DNA of 64,000 nucleotides from Thauera terpenica 58Eu (GTDB lineage Bacteria; Pseudomonadota; Gammaproteobacteria; Burkholderiales; Rhodocyclaceae): assembly GCF_000443165.1 (NCBI RefSeq), contig NZ_ATJV01000103.1:82388-146387 (forward strand), written 5' to 3'. The notes beneath the pieces were generated by a model. The model did not search any database. It saw only the letters and a list, made by a program, of their open reading frames with translations, and had not been told where the DNA came from. Made by a program: the position numbers and the translations under genes. Shown here piece after piece: positions 37,487 through 47,610 of the stretch (position 1 is the first letter of the stretch; the number at the start of each line of letters is the position of its first letter).

Positions 37487-40400
37487 ATGACCGATCTGAG
37501 CGTTGCGCACAAGCTGCAGCCTTACAAGCCCAAGAACAAGGTTCGTTTCGTCACCGCCGCGGCACTGTTCGATGGCCACGACGCGTCAATCAACATCATG
37601 CGCCGCATCCTGCAGGCGACCGGCTCCGAGGTCATTCACCTCGGGCACAATCGTTCGGTCGGCGAGATCGTCACCGCTGCGCTGCAAGAGGACGTGCAGG
37701 GCATCGCCATCACCAGCTACCAGGGTGGTCACGTCGAGTTCTTCAAGTACATGATCGATCTGCTCAAGGCCAACGGTGGCGAGCACATCAAGGTCTTCGG
37801 TGGCGGCGGCGGCGTGATCGTGCCGGCCGAGATCAAGGAGCTGCACGCCTACGGCGTCACCCACGTGTTCTCGCCCGAAGACGGCGCCAAGCTGGGCCTG
37901 CAGGGCATGATCAACAGCGTCGTCGAGCGCTGTGACTTCGATGTCAGCAAGGTCGCGCCGCAAAAGGCGGACGCGGTGCTGAAGGCGCTCGCAGCCGGTG
38001 ATCGGCGCGCACTGGCGCACATCATCACCGCGCTGGAGAACGGCGCTTATGGCGACGAGGTCAAGAAAGCCCTGATCGACGCCGCAGCCAAGACCAAGGT
38101 GCCGACCCTGGGCATCACCGGCACCGGCGGTGCGGGCAAGTCCTCGCTCACCGACGAGCTCGTGCGCCGTTTCCGTCTCGACCAGAACGACAAGCTCAAG
38201 CTCGCCATCGTCTCCATCGACCCCTCACGCAAGCGCACCGGCGGTGCCTTGCTGGGCGACCGCATTCGCATGAATGCGATCGAGCACGAGAACATCTTCA
38301 TGCGCTCGCTGGCGACGCGCGACACCGGGTCCGAGGTTTCGGCTGCGCTGCCTGAGGTCATCGCCGCCTGCAAGCTGTCGGGCTTTGACCTGGTCGTGGT
38401 CGAGACCTCGGGCATCGGCCAGGGCAACGCCGCGATCGTGCCCTTCGTGGATCTGTCGCTGTATGTGATGACGCCGGAGTTCGGTGCCGCCAGTCAGCTC
38501 GAGAAGATCGACATGCTCGACTTCGCCGACTTCGTTGCGATCAACAAGTTTGACCGCAAGGGCGCGCTCGATGCCCTGCGCGATGTACGCAAGCAATACC
38601 AGCGCAACCGCGAGCTGTTCAGCCAGAACACCGAGGAGATGCCGGTGTTCGGCACCATGGCGGCGCGCTTCAACGACGACGGCGTCACCGCGCTGTACCA
38701 GGCGATGCTGCCGGCGCTGGTGGGCAAGGGCCTGAAGGTGGCCAAGAGCAGCCTGCCGGTGGTGAAGGTGAAGGCCTCGAGCGAGGGGCGCGCAATCGTG
38801 CCGGCCGAGCGCATCCGCTACCTCGCCGAGATCGCCGACAGCGTGCGTGGCTACCACAAGCACATCGAGCAGCAGGCGCGTGTGGCACGCGAACGCCAGT
38901 CGCTGAAGATCGCAAAGGGCTTGTTCGAGCACTGCGGCAAGACCGCGGGGTCCGAGCTGGCGAGCTTTGACGAGCTGATCAACTGGAAGGACGGCGAGCT
39001 CAGTCCGGCGGCGAAGAAGCTGCTCGAGCAGTGGCCGACCACCAAGCAGCTCTATGCGGCCGACGAGTACGTGGTGAAGATCCGCGACAAGGAGATCCGC
39101 ACCCAGCTCACCTCGCAGTCGCTGTCCGGCACCAAGATCCGTAAGGTTTCACTGCCCAACCTCGACGACGATGGCGAGACCCTCAAGTTCCTGATGAAGG
39201 AAAACGTCCCCGGCTCCTTCCCCTTCACCGCTGGCGTGTTCGCGTTCAAGCGCGAGGGTGAGGACCCGACGCGGATGTTTGCCGGCGAGGGCGATGCCTT
39301 CCGCACCAACCGTCGCTTCAAGCGTGTGTCCGAAGGCATGCCGGCGCATCGTCTATCGACGGCCTTCGACTCGGTCACCTTGTACGGCTGCGACCCTGAC
39401 CCGCGTCCGGACATCTACGGCAAGATCGGCAACTCGGGCGTCTCCATCGCCACCCTCGACGACATGAAGGTGTTGTACGACGGTTTCGACCTGTGCGCAC
39501 CGACGACCTCGGTGTCGATGACGATCAACGGTCCGGCGCCCATCATCCTGGCCTTCTTCTTCAATACCGCGCTCGACCAGCAGATCACCAAGTTCAAGGC
39601 TGACAACGGTCGTGAGCCGACCGAGGACGAGTACCAGAAGATCAAGGCATGGACGCTGTCGACCGTGCGCGGCACGGTGCAGGCTGACATCCTGAAGGAA
39701 GACCAGGGTCAGAACACCTGCATCTTCAGCACGGAGTTCGCGCTCAAGATGATGGGCGACATCCAGGAGTTCTTCGTTCATAACCAGGTGCAGAACTTCT
39801 ACTCGGTGTCGATCTCGGGCTATCACATTGCCGAGGCCGGTGCGAACCCGATCAGCCAGCTCGCCTTCACGCTCTCCAATGGCTTCACCTATGTCGAGAG
39901 CTATCTGGCGCGCGGCATGAGCATTGACGATTTCGCGCCCAACCTGTCCTTCTTCTTCAGCAACGGCATGGACCCCGAGTATTCGGTGATCGGCCGCGTT
40001 GCTCGCCGCATCTGGGCGGTGGCGATGAAGAACAAGTACGGCGCCAACGAGCGCAGCCAGAAGCTGAAGTACCACGTGCAGACCTCCGGGCGCTCGCTGC
40101 ACGCGCAGGAGATGGATTTCAACGACATCCGCACCACGCTGCAGGCGCTGATCGCGATCTACGACAACTGCAACTCGCTGCACACCAACGCCTACGACGA
40201 AGCGATCACCACCCCGACCGAAGAGTCGGTGCGTCGTGCGATGGCGATCCAGCTCATCATCAACCGCGAATGGGGTCTGGCCAAGAACGAGAACCCCAAC
40301 CAGGGTGCCTTCATCATCGAAGAGCTCACCGATTTGGTCGAGGAAGCCGTGCTCAAGGAGTTCGAGGCCATCGCTTCGCGTGGTGGGGTGCTGGGTGCGA

Positions 40401-40765
40401 TGGAAACCGGCTATCAGCGCAGCAAGATTCAGGAAGAGTCGCTCTACTACGAGCACAAGAAGCACGACGGCTCCTACCCGATCATCGGCGTCAATACCTT
40501 CCTCAACCCCAAGGGCCAGGCGCAGCAGGAAATCGAGCTGGCGCGTTCGACCGAAGAAGAGAAGCAGGGCCAGCTCAAGCGTCTGGCTGACTTCCACGGC
40601 CGCAACCAGGAGCATGCCGCCAAGTGGCAGGCCAGACTGCAGCAGGCGGTGATCGAGGACGCCAACGTGTTTGCGGTGCTGGTCGACGCGGTGCGCTACT
40701 GCTCGCTGGGTCAGATCACCGAGGCGCTGTACAAGGTGGGCGGTCAGTACCGCCGCAGCATGTAA
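37487..40765 (+). CDS. icmF: Fused isobutyryl-CoA mutase IcmF
   Basis: The 1092-residue protein interconverts isobutyryl-CoA and n-butyryl-CoA (and in some species pivalyl-CoA and isovaleryl-CoA). Domains in order: B12-binding (about 18-150, DGHD at 29-32 with His31 as cobalt ligand), a MeaI-type GTPase (about 205-420, P-loop GTGGAGKSS at about 212-220 and NKFD near 352) and the mutase barrel (about 560-1090, [13 protein letters not shown]). The domain order and length are exactly those of IcmF. It stands alone after an AraC gene and ends with a strong terminator. Confidence 0.95.
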   Translation: MTDLSVAHKLQPYKPKNKVRFVTAAALFDGHDASINIMRRILQATGSEVIHLGHNRSVGEIVTAALQEDVQGIAITSYQGGHVEFFKYMIDLLKANGGEHIKVFGGGGGVIVPAEIKELHAYGVTHVFSPEDGAKLGLQGMINSVVERCDFDVSKVAPQKADAVLKALAAGDRRALAHIITALENGAYGDEVKKALIDAAAKTKVPTLGITGTGGAGKSSLTDELVRRFRLDQNDKLKLAIVSIDPSRKRTGGALLGDRIRMNAIEHENIFMRSLATRDTGSEVSAALPEVIAACKLSGFDLVVVETSGIGQGNAAIVPFVDLSLYVMTPEFGAASQLEKIDMLDFADFVAINKFDRKGALDALRDVRKQYQRNRELFSQNTEEMPVFGTMAARFNDDGVTALYQAMLPALVGKGLKVAKSSLPVVKVKASSEGRAIVPAERIRYLAEIADSVRGYHKHIEQQARVARERQSLKIAKGLFEHCGKTAGSELASFDELINWKDGELSPAAKKLLEQWPTTKQLYAADEYVVKIRDKEIRTQLTSQSLSGTKIRKVSLPNLDDDGETLKFLMKENVPGSFPFTAGVFAFKREGEDPTRMFAGEGDAFRTNRRFKRVSEGMPAHRLSTAFDSVTLYGCDPDPRPDIYGKIGNSGVSIATLDDMKVLYDGFDLCAPTTSVSMTINGPAPIILAFFFNTALDQQITKFKADNGREPTEDEYQKIKAWTLSTVRGTVQADILKEDQGQNTCIFSTEFALKMMGDIQEFFVHNQVQNFYSVSISGYHIAEAGANPISQLAFTLSNGFTYVESYLARGMSIDDFAPNLSFFFSNGMDPEYSVIGRVARRIWAVAMKNKYGANERSQKLKYHVQTSGRSLHAQEMDFNDIRTTLQALIAIYDNCNSLHTNAYDEAITTPTEESVRRAMAIQLIINREWGLAKNENPNQGAFIIEELTDLVEEAVLKEFEAIASRGGVLGAMETGYQRSKIQEESLYYEHKKHDGSYPIIGVNTFLNPKGQAQQEIELARSTEEEKQGQLKRLADFHGRNQEHAAKWQARLQQAVIEDANVFAVLVDAVRYCSLGQITEALYKVGGQYRRSM

Positions 40766-40807
40766 GGCGCAGCGCTGTTCACAGTCTTCCCCTCTCCCTA
40801 ATGGGAC

Positions 40808-40832
40808 ACGGCGCTTCGGCGCCGTTTTTTTT
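40808..40832 (+). terminator. Rho-independent terminator after icmF
   Basis: ACGGCGC-TTCG-GCGCCGT is followed by a run of T (about eight). The tetraloop and T tract make it a strong terminator. Confidence 0.9.
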
Positions 40833-40907
40833 ATGTGGACGAAACAGCGGACAGGCCCCGTGTCCTGCGGGACAATGGGGCTCGTCCCCGTTTCGTCCAG
40901 CGACGCC

Positions 40908-41312
40908 ATGGATCTCACCACCCCTGCCTTGCTCTTTCCCGCGATTTCGCTGCTGCTGCTCGCCTATACCAACCGCTTCCTGACTTTGGCGCAGGTGATC
41001 CGGCAGTTGAACACTTCGCCCAATCGGGGGGCGGCACTGGTGCAGTGTCAGCTGCCGGGACTCAAGCGCCGCATCATGCTGACGAAGTACATGCAAGGTT
41101 TTGGCGTGCTCAGCTTCCTGCTGTGCGCGCTGTCCATGTTCGCCTTGTTCGTCGAGGCCGAATTGCCGGGCAAGTTGCTGTTTGGCGCCAGCATTCTCGC
41201 GCTCACGCTGTCACTGATCCTGTCCCTGATCGAAGTGTTGATTTCGACCGAGGCACTGGCCCTGGTGGTGAGCGATCTCGAAGCCGCGCGCGAGACAGGC
41301 TCGCCGCGATAA
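40908..41312 (+). CDS. DUF2721 membrane protein
   Basis: A 134-residue protein with an N-terminal hydrophobic segment (about 5-27) and two further spans (about 63-83 and 89-110), the DUF2721 layout. Function unknown. The longer frame back to 40671 runs through the icmF terminator and is rejected; ATG 40908 is the family start. It converges on the OmpA-like gene. Confidence 0.75.
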   Translation: MDLTTPALLFPAISLLLLAYTNRFLTLAQVIRQLNTSPNRGAALVQCQLPGLKRRIMLTKYMQGFGVLSFLLCALSMFALFVEAELPGKLLFGASILALTLSLILSLIEVLISTEALALVVSDLEAARETGSPR

Positions 41313-41380
41313 GTGTGGTTCTGCGTCGCGCGGCTGTCGTTCGATGCTGGGGATGGAGTGAGCCGGCTCAATGCTCAGGC

Positions 41381-42505
41381 TCAGCGGCTGGTGAGCTTGA
41401 GCTCGATGCGGCGGTTGCGCGCATAGGCCTCTTCGCTGTTGCGCGTGTCCAGCGGATGAAACTCACCATAGCCGGTCGCGGCCAGGCGCTGTGGCGAGAT
41501 GCCCTGGCTGCGCAGGAACTTGACGATGGCCAGGGCGCGCGCAGTGGATAGCTCCCAGTTCGAGGGGAAGCGTGCAGTGGCGATGGGCCGGCGGTCGGTG
41601 TGGCCGTCGACCTGCAGCACCCAGGGCAGATCGGTGGGGATCTCGGCCGACAGTGTTTTCAGCGTCTCCGCCAGCCGGGTGAGCTGCATCATGCCTTCGG
41701 CGCTGACTTCGTCCGAGGCCGTGGCGAACAGCACTTCGCTTGAGAACACGAAGCGGTCACCGACGATCTGGATGTCCTTGCGCTGGCCCAGCACCGCTTG
41801 CAGGCGCCCGAAGAACTCCGAGCGATAGCGCGCCAGCTCCTGTACGCGCGCAGCCAGCGCCAGATTGAGCTCGCGACCGAGCTCTTCAAGCTTGAGGTCC
41901 TTGTCGCGCGCGGCGGTTTCAGCGGAGGCGAGCGCGGCGTTGAGCTGTTCGAGCTGGCTGCGCACTGCGGCGAGCTGGCGGTTGAGGAGTTCGACCTGGG
42001 CGATGGCCTGTTCGGACGCCACGGTCTGCGCCTGCAGCTGCCTGTCCGAGGTATCCAGTGCGCCGGCCAGGCGCGCGGCCTCGGCCTCCAGTTCGGCCTT
42101 CAGGCGCTGCAGCGCGGCGATGTCGGCACTCAGTCGCGCCGCTTCGTCACGCCGGGCGGCGGCCTCGTCCTGCGCAGTGTGGAGCTCAACGCGGGCGGTC
42201 TGCAGCTCGGTCGACAAGGCTTCGCGTTCGTGCTCGGAGCTCGAGAGCGAGGCGCTGAGCTCGCCGACGCGGCTGGTGGCGGCTTCGCGTGCGGTCTTTT
42301 CCAGGCTCAGGGTTTGCGCGAGCACGCTCAGTTCGGCATTGAGCTGGGCCAGGGCGCGGTCGCGCCCGCTCACCGCATCGGCAAGCACGAACTGACCGAT
42401 GACGAAGATCAGGATCACGAACACCAGCACCATCAGCAGCGAGGCGAGGGCGTCGACGAAGCCAGGCCAGAAATCCAGCCCCCGGCGGCGAGACAGACGT
42501 GCCAT
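41381..42505 (-). CDS. MotB/OmpA-like peptidoglycan-binding membrane protein
   Basis: A 374-residue protein with one N-terminal span (about 18-43), a long coiled coil (about 45-225) and a C-terminal OmpA domain (about 250-372) with DGHTDRRP near 308 and ARNRRIEL at the end. The GFVDALASLLMVLVFV segment resembles the ion-channel helix of MotB. It lies three bases after a MotA/TolQ-like gene, so the two probably form an ion-driven complex anchored in the cell wall. They lie outside any flagellar or chemotaxis cluster. Confidence 0.8.
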   Translation of the reverse strand: MARLSRRRGLDFWPGFVDALASLLMVLVFVILIFVIGQFVLADAVSGRDRALAQLNAELSVLAQTLSLEKTAREAATSRVGELSASLSSSEHEREALSTELQTARVELHTAQDEAAARRDEAARLSADIAALQRLKAELEAEAARLAGALDTSDRQLQAQTVASEQAIAQVELLNRQLAAVRSQLEQLNAALASAETAARDKDLKLEELGRELNLALAARVQELARYRSEFFGRLQAVLGQRKDIQIVGDRFVFSSEVLFATASDEVSAEGMMQLTRLAETLKTLSAEIPTDLPWVLQVDGHTDRRPIATARFPSNWELSTARALAIVKFLRSQGISPQRLAATGYGEFHPLDTRNSEEAYARNRRIELKLTSR

Positions 42506-42508
42506 GGC

Positions 42509-43579
42509 TCACTGCGCCCTGTTGGTGCCGCTGCCGCCCAGCGCGGCGGCGATGGTGCGCGACAGCAGGCGCAGCTCGGCGCGCAGGTCTTCGGAGAACT
42601 GCGCGCCCTGTGCCGGCTGCTGGGCGAGCTGGCGGATGAGGGTGCGCAGGTCTTCCTGCGAGGTCGATAGTGCGGAGAGGTCGCGTGATTCGCGGCCGAC
42701 GAGCTCGGCCAGGCGCCCGAGCTGGGTGTTGAGCTCGGCCAGGTGGTCGGCCGTGGTACGACGCTCGCGCTCGGAGTCGAGCGCCGAGCGCTGCATGCGG
42801 TCCAGGCCTTCGACGGTCTGTTCGAGCAAGGCCTGCACGTAGGCCGGCACATTGCCATCGCCTTCGATGCCGGTGCTTGAAGGCAGGCGGGTGATGTGCG
42901 ACAGCCATTCCTCGAGCTCGTTGTAGAAACGGTTCTGCGCGTGGCCCGACTGCAGATCAAGGAAGCCGACGATGAGCGAGCCCGCCAGGCCGAACAGCGA
43001 AGTCGAGAAGCTGGTGGCCATGCCGCCGAGTGGGGTGTCGAGCTTGCTCTTGAGAGCTTCGAACATCGCCACCGGGTCGGTGCCGACGCTCATGCCGCCG
43101 ATGATCTCGCCGATCGAGCGGATGGTGACGAGCAAGCCCCAGAATGTGCCGAGCAGCCCGAGAAAGATCAGCAGTCCGATCAGATAGCGCGACAGGTCGC
43201 GCTGTTCTTCAAGGCGAATCTGCACACTGTCGAGCAGGGTCCGCATCGAGGCGGGCGACAGATGAATCTGACCGCGCTTGCGACTGGCCAGCAGACGTGC
43301 CATGGGCGCGAGCAATACCGGGCGCAGACCATCGATGTCTGGGCGCTGCTGAAAGGACTCGATCCACAGCACCTCGCGCTGCAACCGCCACACCTGACGC
43401 AGATTGACGGCGATTCCCACCGCCAGCACGAAAACAATCACGCCATTGAACGCCGCATTGGCCATGAAGGCGTGCTTGAGCTGAGGCACGAGAAAGGCCG
43501 CAAGGGCGGCGACGAGGGCGAGGAAAAGACCCATCCAGGTGGTGACATGGACGGGCTTGGTGAAGACCTTGTAATCCAT
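42509..43579 (-). CDS. MotA/TolQ/ExbB-like proton-channel protein
   Basis: A 356-residue inner-membrane protein with two N-terminal spans (about 15-34 and 42-62), a third (about 132-152, LLIFLGLLGTFWGLLVTI) and a fourth (about 188-212, GGMATSFSTSLFGLAGSLIVGFLD), plus a C-terminal coiled coil. The last two spans match the MotA_ExbB channel. ATG 43579 was chosen over TTG 43585. The partner is the OmpA-like protein downstream. Function outside motility is unknown. Confidence 0.78.
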   Translation of the reverse strand: MDYKVFTKPVHVTTWMGLFLALVAALAAFLVPQLKHAFMANAAFNGVIVFVLAVGIAVNLRQVWRLQREVLWIESFQQRPDIDGLRPVLLAPMARLLASRKRGQIHLSPASMRTLLDSVQIRLEEQRDLSRYLIGLLIFLGLLGTFWGLLVTIRSIGEIIGGMSVGTDPVAMFEALKSKLDTPLGGMATSFSTSLFGLAGSLIVGFLDLQSGHAQNRFYNELEEWLSHITRLPSSTGIEGDGNVPAYVQALLEQTVEGLDRMQRSALDSERERRTTADHLAELNTQLGRLAELVGRESRDLSALSTSQEDLRTLIRQLAQQPAQGAQFSEDLRAELRLLSRTIAAALGGSGTNRAQ

Positions 43580-43828
43580 GGACAAGCGCTCCGCGAGACG
43601 TTTGGCGTGGCCTGCAGTCTAGCGCGATTCGTGGCATGCCACCGGAACAAGCCGCGCTGGGCGGCACGGCCTCCGGACTTGGAACAATTGACTACATTCT
43701 GCCAACAGTTGCGCAAACATGGCTTGCGACACTGCAGCCTGAATCGACACGGTAAGCGCGCCGTGGCGCCCCGCCCGCCAGGGCCGGGGTGAGGGTACAG
43801 GCAGCACGACACCGAAGGAGAATGGGGC

Positions 43829-45808
43829 ATGGCCGACATGGACGGGCGCACTGCAGGCCAGGAAGGGGACTTGGACACCTTTCCGCGTTACCTGATGCAC
43901 CATGCGCAAGTGCGGCCGCAGCGGCCGGCGATGCGCGAGAAGAAGTACGGCATCTGGCAAACCTACAGCTGGTCGCAGGTGGCCCAAAACGTGCGCGCGA
44001 TCGCCTGTGGTCTGGCGCAACTCGGCTTCAGGCGTGGCGACCGCATTGCCATCGTCGGCGACAACCGGCCACGGCTGTATTGGTCGATCGCCGCCTGCCA
44101 GTGTCTGGGCGGCATTCCGGTGATGATGTACCAGGACGCGGTGGCGCAGGAGATGGTCTACGTGCTGCAGGATGCCGAGATCAAGTTTGCGATCGTCGAG
44201 GATCAGGAGCAGGTCGACAAGATGCTCGAGATTGCGGGCGAAGCGCCGCTGCTCGAACATGTCATCTACGATGAGCCGCGCGGCATGCGTCACTACACCC
44301 AGCCCCTGCTGATGGGCCTGGATGAGTTGCAGGAGATGGGGCGCATCCACGACCGCAACCAGCCGGATTTCATCGAAGGCGAGATCGCCAAGGGCGCCCC
44401 CGAGGACATCTCGGTGATGCTGTACACCTCGGGCACGACCGGCAAGCCCAAGGGCGTGTGCCAGACCCACGAAGCCTTCATTTCGGCGGCGCGCGGCGGC
44501 ATCCAGTTCGATACGCTCACCGACCGCGAAGATATCCTGTCCTACCTGCCGATGGCCTGGGTGGGCGATCATCTGTTCTCCTTCGCCCAGGGCACCGTGG
44601 CCGGCTTCACCATCAATTGCCCGGAGTCGGGTGAAACGGTGATGACCGATCTGCGTGAAATCGGTCCCACCTATTATTTCGCTCCGCCGCGCGTGTTCGA
44701 GAACCTGCTCACCCAGGTCATGATCCGCATGGAAGATGCCGGTGCTCTCAAGCGCAAGCTCTTTCATCACTTCATGGAAGTCGCGCGCCGCTGTGGCGCC
44801 GACATTCTCGATGGCAAATCGGTCTCATCGGCCGATCGGCTGCAGTACTGGCTGGGGGACCTGCTGGTGTACGGCCCGCTCAAGAACGTGCTGGGCATGA
44901 GCCGCATCCGGGTGGCCTATACCGCAGGTGCGGCGATCGGCCCGGACCTGTTCCGCTTCTATCGCTCGATCGGCATCAACCTCAAGCAGCTCTACGGCCA
45001 GACCGAGACCTGCGCCTACGTCTGCCTGCAACCCGATGGCCAGATCAAGCTCGATTCGGTGGGCAAGCCCGCGCCCTTCGTCGAGGTCAAGCTCGCCGAC
45101 AACGGCGAGATCCTGGTCAAGGGGCCGATGTTGTTGAAGGCTTATTACAAGCGCCCCGACGCCACTGCCGAATCGATCAACGCCGACGGCTACTTCATGA
45201 CCGGGGATGCTGGCTTCTTTGACGAAGACGGCCACCTGAAGATCATCGACCGTGCCAAGGACGTGGGCAAGATGACCGATGGCTCGATGTTCGCGCCCAA
45301 CTACATCGAGAACAAGCTCAAGTTCTTCCAGTACATCAAGGAGGCGGTGAGCTTCGGCAACGGCAAGGACTTTGCCACCGCCTTCATCAACATCGACCTC
45401 GAGGCCGTCGGCAGTTGGGCCGAAAAGAAGGGCATGGCCTATTCGGGTTACACCGATCTCGCCGCCCGGCCCGAAGTCTATGAGCTCATCCGCGACTGTG
45501 TGGAGCAGACCAATGCCGACCTGGTGACGGACCCGAACATGAGCGGTTCGCAGATCAAGCACTTCCTCATCCTGCACAAGGAGCTCGATGCCGATGACGG
45601 TGAGCTGACACGCACGCGCAAGGTGCGGCGCAACTTCATCGCCGAAAAGTACGGCGTGCTGATCGATGCCATGTTCGACGGCAAGACGAGCCAGTTCATC
45701 GAGACCCAGGTCAAGTACGAAGACGGGCGCAGCGGCAAGGTTTCGGCGGATCTGCGCATCGAGCAAGTGAAGACCTTTGCGCCGCAGACCGGCCAGCGCG
45801 CGGCCTGA
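43829..45808 (+). CDS. Long-chain-type acyl-CoA synthetase (AMP-binding)
   Basis: A 659-residue ligase that forms acyl-CoA from a carboxylic acid, ATP and CoA. Motifs: TSGTTGKPKG (about 199-208), YGQTE near 390 and a long-chain-type C-terminal region ending near KVRR. It heads a run with a LivGHMKF-type importer, 11 bases before livG, so it likely activates the imported acid. The substrate could be a fatty acid or an aromatic acid; the sequence does not decide. GAAGGAGAA precedes the ATG. Confidence 0.87.
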   Translation: MADMDGRTAGQEGDLDTFPRYLMHHAQVRPQRPAMREKKYGIWQTYSWSQVAQNVRAIACGLAQLGFRRGDRIAIVGDNRPRLYWSIAACQCLGGIPVMMYQDAVAQEMVYVLQDAEIKFAIVEDQEQVDKMLEIAGEAPLLEHVIYDEPRGMRHYTQPLLMGLDELQEMGRIHDRNQPDFIEGEIAKGAPEDISVMLYTSGTTGKPKGVCQTHEAFISAARGGIQFDTLTDREDILSYLPMAWVGDHLFSFAQGTVAGFTINCPESGETVMTDLREIGPTYYFAPPRVFENLLTQVMIRMEDAGALKRKLFHHFMEVARRCGADILDGKSVSSADRLQYWLGDLLVYGPLKNVLGMSRIRVAYTAGAAIGPDLFRFYRSIGINLKQLYGQTETCAYVCLQPDGQIKLDSVGKPAPFVEVKLADNGEILVKGPMLLKAYYKRPDATAESINADGYFMTGDAGFFDEDGHLKIIDRAKDVGKMTDGSMFAPNYIENKLKFFQYIKEAVSFGNGKDFATAFINIDLEAVGSWAEKKGMAYSGYTDLAARPEVYELIRDCVEQTNADLVTDPNMSGSQIKHFLILHKELDADDGELTRTRKVRRNFIAEKYGVLIDAMFDGKTSQFIETQVKYEDGRSGKVSADLRIEQVKTFAPQTGQRAA

Positions 45809-45819
45809 GGAGACCAAGA

Positions 45820-46641
45820 GTGAACATGACCGACATCAACTCCGCCACCGTCACAGCGCCGGCACGCGGCCAGGGCGAGGTCATCCTCGACCTGCAGAAC
45901 ATCTCCTTGCGCTTCGGCGGGGTGAAGGCGCTCACCGACATCAGCTTCAACGTCCGCGAGCACGAAATCCGCTCGATCATCGGCCCCAACGGCGCCGGCA
46001 AGAGCTCGATGCTCAATGTGATCAACGGCGTGTATCACCCCCAGGAAGGCAGGATCCACTTCCGCGGCGAAGAGCGCCGCAAGATGGAGCCGCAGGTGGC
46101 CGCCGCTCAGGGCATTGCCCGCACCTTTCAGAACATTGCCTTGTTCAAGGGCATGAGCGTGCTCGACAACATCATGACCGGGCGCAACCTGAAGATGAAG
46201 TGCAACCTGTTCCAGCACGCCTTGTTCTGGGGACGTGCGCAAAAGGAGGAGATCGAGCACCGCATCAAGGTTGAAGAGGTGATCGACTTTCTCGAGATCC
46301 AGGGCATCCGTCATACGCCGGTGGGTCGACTGCCCTACGGCTTGCAAAAGCGCGTCGAACTCGGGCGTGCCCTGGCGGCCGAACCCGAACTGCTGCTGCT
46401 TGATGAGCCGATGGCGGGCATGAACGTGGAGGAGAAGCAGGACATGTGCCGCTTCATCCTCGACGTCAATGACCAGTTCGGCACCACCATCGTGCTCATC
46501 GAGCATGACATGGGGGTGGTGATGGACATCTCCGACCGCGTTGTGGTGCTCGATTACGGTCGCAAGATCGGCGACGGTGCGCCCGACGAAGTGAAGAACA
46601 ACCCCGATGTGATTGCCGCCTACCTCGGCACCAGTCACTGA
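45820..46641 (+). CDS. livG: Branched-chain-type ABC importer, ATP-binding protein LivG
   Basis: A 273-residue ATPase with Walker A GPNGAGKSS (about 55-63), the LivG feature GIARTFQNIALF and Walker B LLLLDEPMAGMN. The signature is GLQKRVELGRAL in place of the standard LSGGQ. Start GTG 45820 lies 7 bases after GAGGAG; ATG 45826 is an alternative. It works with LivF and the two permeases. Confidence 0.92.
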   Translation: MNMTDINSATVTAPARGQGEVILDLQNISLRFGGVKALTDISFNVREHEIRSIIGPNGAGKSSMLNVINGVYHPQEGRIHFRGEERRKMEPQVAAAQGIARTFQNIALFKGMSVLDNIMTGRNLKMKCNLFQHALFWGRAQKEEIEHRIKVEEVIDFLEIQGIRHTPVGRLPYGLQKRVELGRALAAEPELLLLDEPMAGMNVEEKQDMCRFILDVNDQFGTTIVLIEHDMGVVMDISDRVVVLDYGRKIGDGAPDEVKNNPDVIAAYLGTSH

Positions 46642-46660
46642 ACCCGAAGAGGACGCAATC

Positions 46661-47584
46661 ATGGGATTTTTTATCGAGACCCTGCTCGGCGGCCTGATGA
46701 CCGGCGTGCTGTATGCGTTGATCGGCCTTGGCTTCGTGCTCATCTTCAAGGCGTCGGGCGTGTTCAACTTTGCCCAGGGGGCGATGGTATTGGTCGCCGC
46801 GCTGGCGATGGCGCGCTTCTCGGCGTGGGCGATCGAGCTCACCGGCAGCATGCTGTTCGGCAACGTGATCGCTTTTTTCATGAGCGTGGCCTTCATGATC
46901 GCGCTGGCGATCGCCATCGAGCGCCTGGTGCTGCGCCATCTGGTCAATCAGGAGCTGACCACGCTGCTGATGGCAACGCTGGGCATCACCTACGTGCTCG
47001 ACGGTCTTGGCCAGACCGTATTCGGCAGTTCGGTGTACACGATCGATGTGGGCATGCCCAAGGAGCCCTTGTTCCTGTTTCAGGACGTGTTCGAGGGCGG
47101 CATCCTGCTCAACCCGGACGACTTGATCGCGGCGCTGGTAGGGGCTGCGCTGGTTGCGGCGCTTGCGCTGCTGTTCCAATACACCAAGGTGGGACGTGCC
47201 CTGCGCGCGGTGGCCGATGACCACCAGGCAGCGCAGTCGGTCGGTATTCCGTTGGGCCGCATCTGGGTGGTGGTGTGGTCGGTGGCGGGCGTGGTCGCGC
47301 TGGTGGCCGGCATCGTCTGGGGCTCCAAGCTGGGCGTGCAGTTTTCCTTGTCGACGGTGGCCTTGCGTGCGCTGCCGGTGGTGATCCTCGGTGGCCTGAC
47401 CTCGGTGCCGGGCGCGATTCTCGGTGGCCTCATCATCGGCGTGGGCGAGAAGCTGTCCGAGGTCTATCTCGGTTCCTTCGTGGGCGGCGGCATCGAAGTG
47501 TGGTTTGCCTACGCGCTCGCGCTGCTTGTCCTGCTCGTACGGCCTGAAGGCCTGTTCGGCGAAAAGCACATCGACCGCGTTTGA
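46661..47584 (+). CDS. livH: Branched-chain-type ABC permease LivH
   Basis: A 307-residue inner-membrane permease with about eight spans and the LivH features NFAQGAMVLVAAL and GGLTSVPGAILGGLIIG. ATG 46661 was chosen after GAGGA; the frame extends upstream to 46613 inside livG, which is not needed. It pairs with LivM to form the translocation pore. Confidence 0.92.
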   Translation: MGFFIETLLGGLMTGVLYALIGLGFVLIFKASGVFNFAQGAMVLVAALAMARFSAWAIELTGSMLFGNVIAFFMSVAFMIALAIAIERLVLRHLVNQELTTLLMATLGITYVLDGLGQTVFGSSVYTIDVGMPKEPLFLFQDVFEGGILLNPDDLIAALVGAALVAALALLFQYTKVGRALRAVADDHQAAQSVGIPLGRIWVVVWSVAGVVALVAGIVWGSKLGVQFSLSTVALRALPVVILGGLTSVPGAILGGLIIGVGEKLSEVYLGSFVGGGIEVWFAYALALLVLLVRPEGLFGEKHIDRV

Positions 47585-47610
47585 GCGCACGGCGCCTGGA
47601 GATTTGACTC

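Noticed and set aside
41381..43579. Zorya-type antiphage defence (ZorA/ZorB-like pair)
   Set aside because: ZorA and ZorB are also a MotA/OmpA-type pair, but no ZorC, ZorD or ZorE gene is adjacent; the neighbours are DUF2721 and an acyl-CoA ligase.
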